Of a stretch of DNA of 7,339 nt, positions 6,904 to 7,339 are shown piece after piece. Location: positions 1 to 7,339 of the forward strand of contig JAIUMB010000113.1 of the NCBI GenBank assembly GCA_022565745.1. The letters run 5' to 3'. The notes beneath the pieces are model-generated. The model was not told where the DNA came from. It made no database searches and was given only the letters and a program-made list of their open reading frames with translations. Position 1 is the first letter of the stretch; each line of letters opens with the position of its first letter. Both the position numbers and the translations under genes were made by a program. This DNA comes from Cryomorphaceae bacterium (lineage in GTDB: Bacteria > Bacteroidota > Bacteroidia > Flavobacteriales > Schleiferiaceae).

Positions 6904-7339
6904 ATGGATATGAAAAGAATAGCATTCTTAATTGGGTTATGTGCTTTTACGTTTTTCTCTTGCAACCGCGCACAAACCACCACCATTGAAGGTCAGGTTC
7001 GCACCTTCGGTACCGAAGATCCCATCAAGCACCCGCCAGTGGTGGTGGAGTTGATAACGACAAGTTCGGGCGGCGGCGGGATGATTGGTGGAATAGCCGT
7101 TGAAGTTCTGGATTCCGTGCGCACCGACGAGGATGGGAACTTTTCCGTGACCGCGGATTTGACTAAGAATGGCGAATATTTTTTAGCTGTCAAAGAAAGC
7201 AGCATAAAAGGGCATGGGTATATCAGACGAAGTTATTATCCCACAGTTCCTCAATTGGAAACGTTTAGAATAAACAAAATTGGAGGAACTCAAAACATGA
7301 ATTTTTATATGGACGCTAGAGGCTGGGTAGAATATCACA
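6904..7339 (+). CDS. Lipoprotein with carboxypeptidase-regulatory-like domain (3' end beyond window)
   Basis: This frame stays open to the window edge and shows 145 residues; the C-terminus is missing. Residues 1-20 look like a lipoprotein signal: a basic start (MDMKR), a hydrophobic core and FFSC, with C20 the likely lipidated cysteine. An internal ATG at 6910 is an equally possible start. Residues 27-98 resemble a transthyretin-like or carboxypeptidase-regulatory-like beta-sandwich: TIEGQVRTFG, then VVVELI, a glycine-rich loop (SSGGGGMIGG, 54-63), then VRTDEDGNFSV and EYFLAVKE. The 'T-x-x-DG-x-F' turn is typical of this fold. The expected place is an outer-membrane lipid anchor facing the periplasm or cell surface. 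Bacteroidota encode many such small lipoproteins, mostly without known function, and I do not recognise this one specifically. It follows the barrel gene on the same strand after a 165-base gap holding its own promoter candidate. Confidence 0.7.
   Translation, partial: MDMKRIAFLIGLCAFTFFSCNRAQTTTIEGQVRTFGTEDPIKHPPVVVELITTSSGGGGMIGGIAVEVLDSVRTDEDGNFSVTADLTKNGEYFLAVKESSIKGHGYIRRSYYPTVPQLETFRINKIGGTQNMNFYMDARGWVEYH

Overview
The window looks like chromosomal DNA of a Bacteroidota bacterium, probably a flavobacterium-like member with a medium G+C genome. Three things point there. The succinate dehydrogenase is the five-helix di-haem b558 type, and its SdhA and SdhB have typical Bacteroidota sequence. 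Two promoter candidates fit the Bacteroidota sigma-A pattern (TTTG, a spacer, then TAnnTTTG). Start codons have A/T-rich leaders with no clear Shine-Dalgarno sequence.

Region 1 to 3661 is a leftward operon in the order sdhC, sdhA, sdhB, thiL. SdhC is the membrane anchor, SdhA the flavoprotein and SdhB the iron-sulfur subunit; together they make complex II. The last gene, cut by the window's left edge, is the N-terminus of thiamine-monophosphate kinase (ThiL). Its ATG overlaps the sdhB stop codon. A good promoter candidate for the operon lies about 50 to 80 bases upstream of sdhC.

Region 3862 to 5885 is a rightward gene pair: an M24B metallopeptidase of the Xaa-Pro aminopeptidase (PepP) type and a cyclase-family (kynurenine formamidase-like) metal hydrolase, sharing a 4-base stop/start overlap. 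It is divergent from the sdh operon across a 200-base intergenic region.

Region 5886 to 7339 is more A/T-rich and holds two exported-protein genes: a 244-residue protein that looks like a small outer-membrane beta-barrel, and the first 145 residues of a lipoprotein with a carboxypeptidase-regulatory-like (transthyretin-like) fold, cut by the right edge. The lipoprotein gene has its own promoter candidate and a leader of roughly 100 bases.

No mobile element, CRISPR array, tRNA, rRNA or defence system was seen. The window is mostly ordinary core metabolism. The points worth a second look are the thiL coupling, the residue pattern around the SdhC haems, the altered metal motif of the cyclase, and the two poorly characterised surface proteins.
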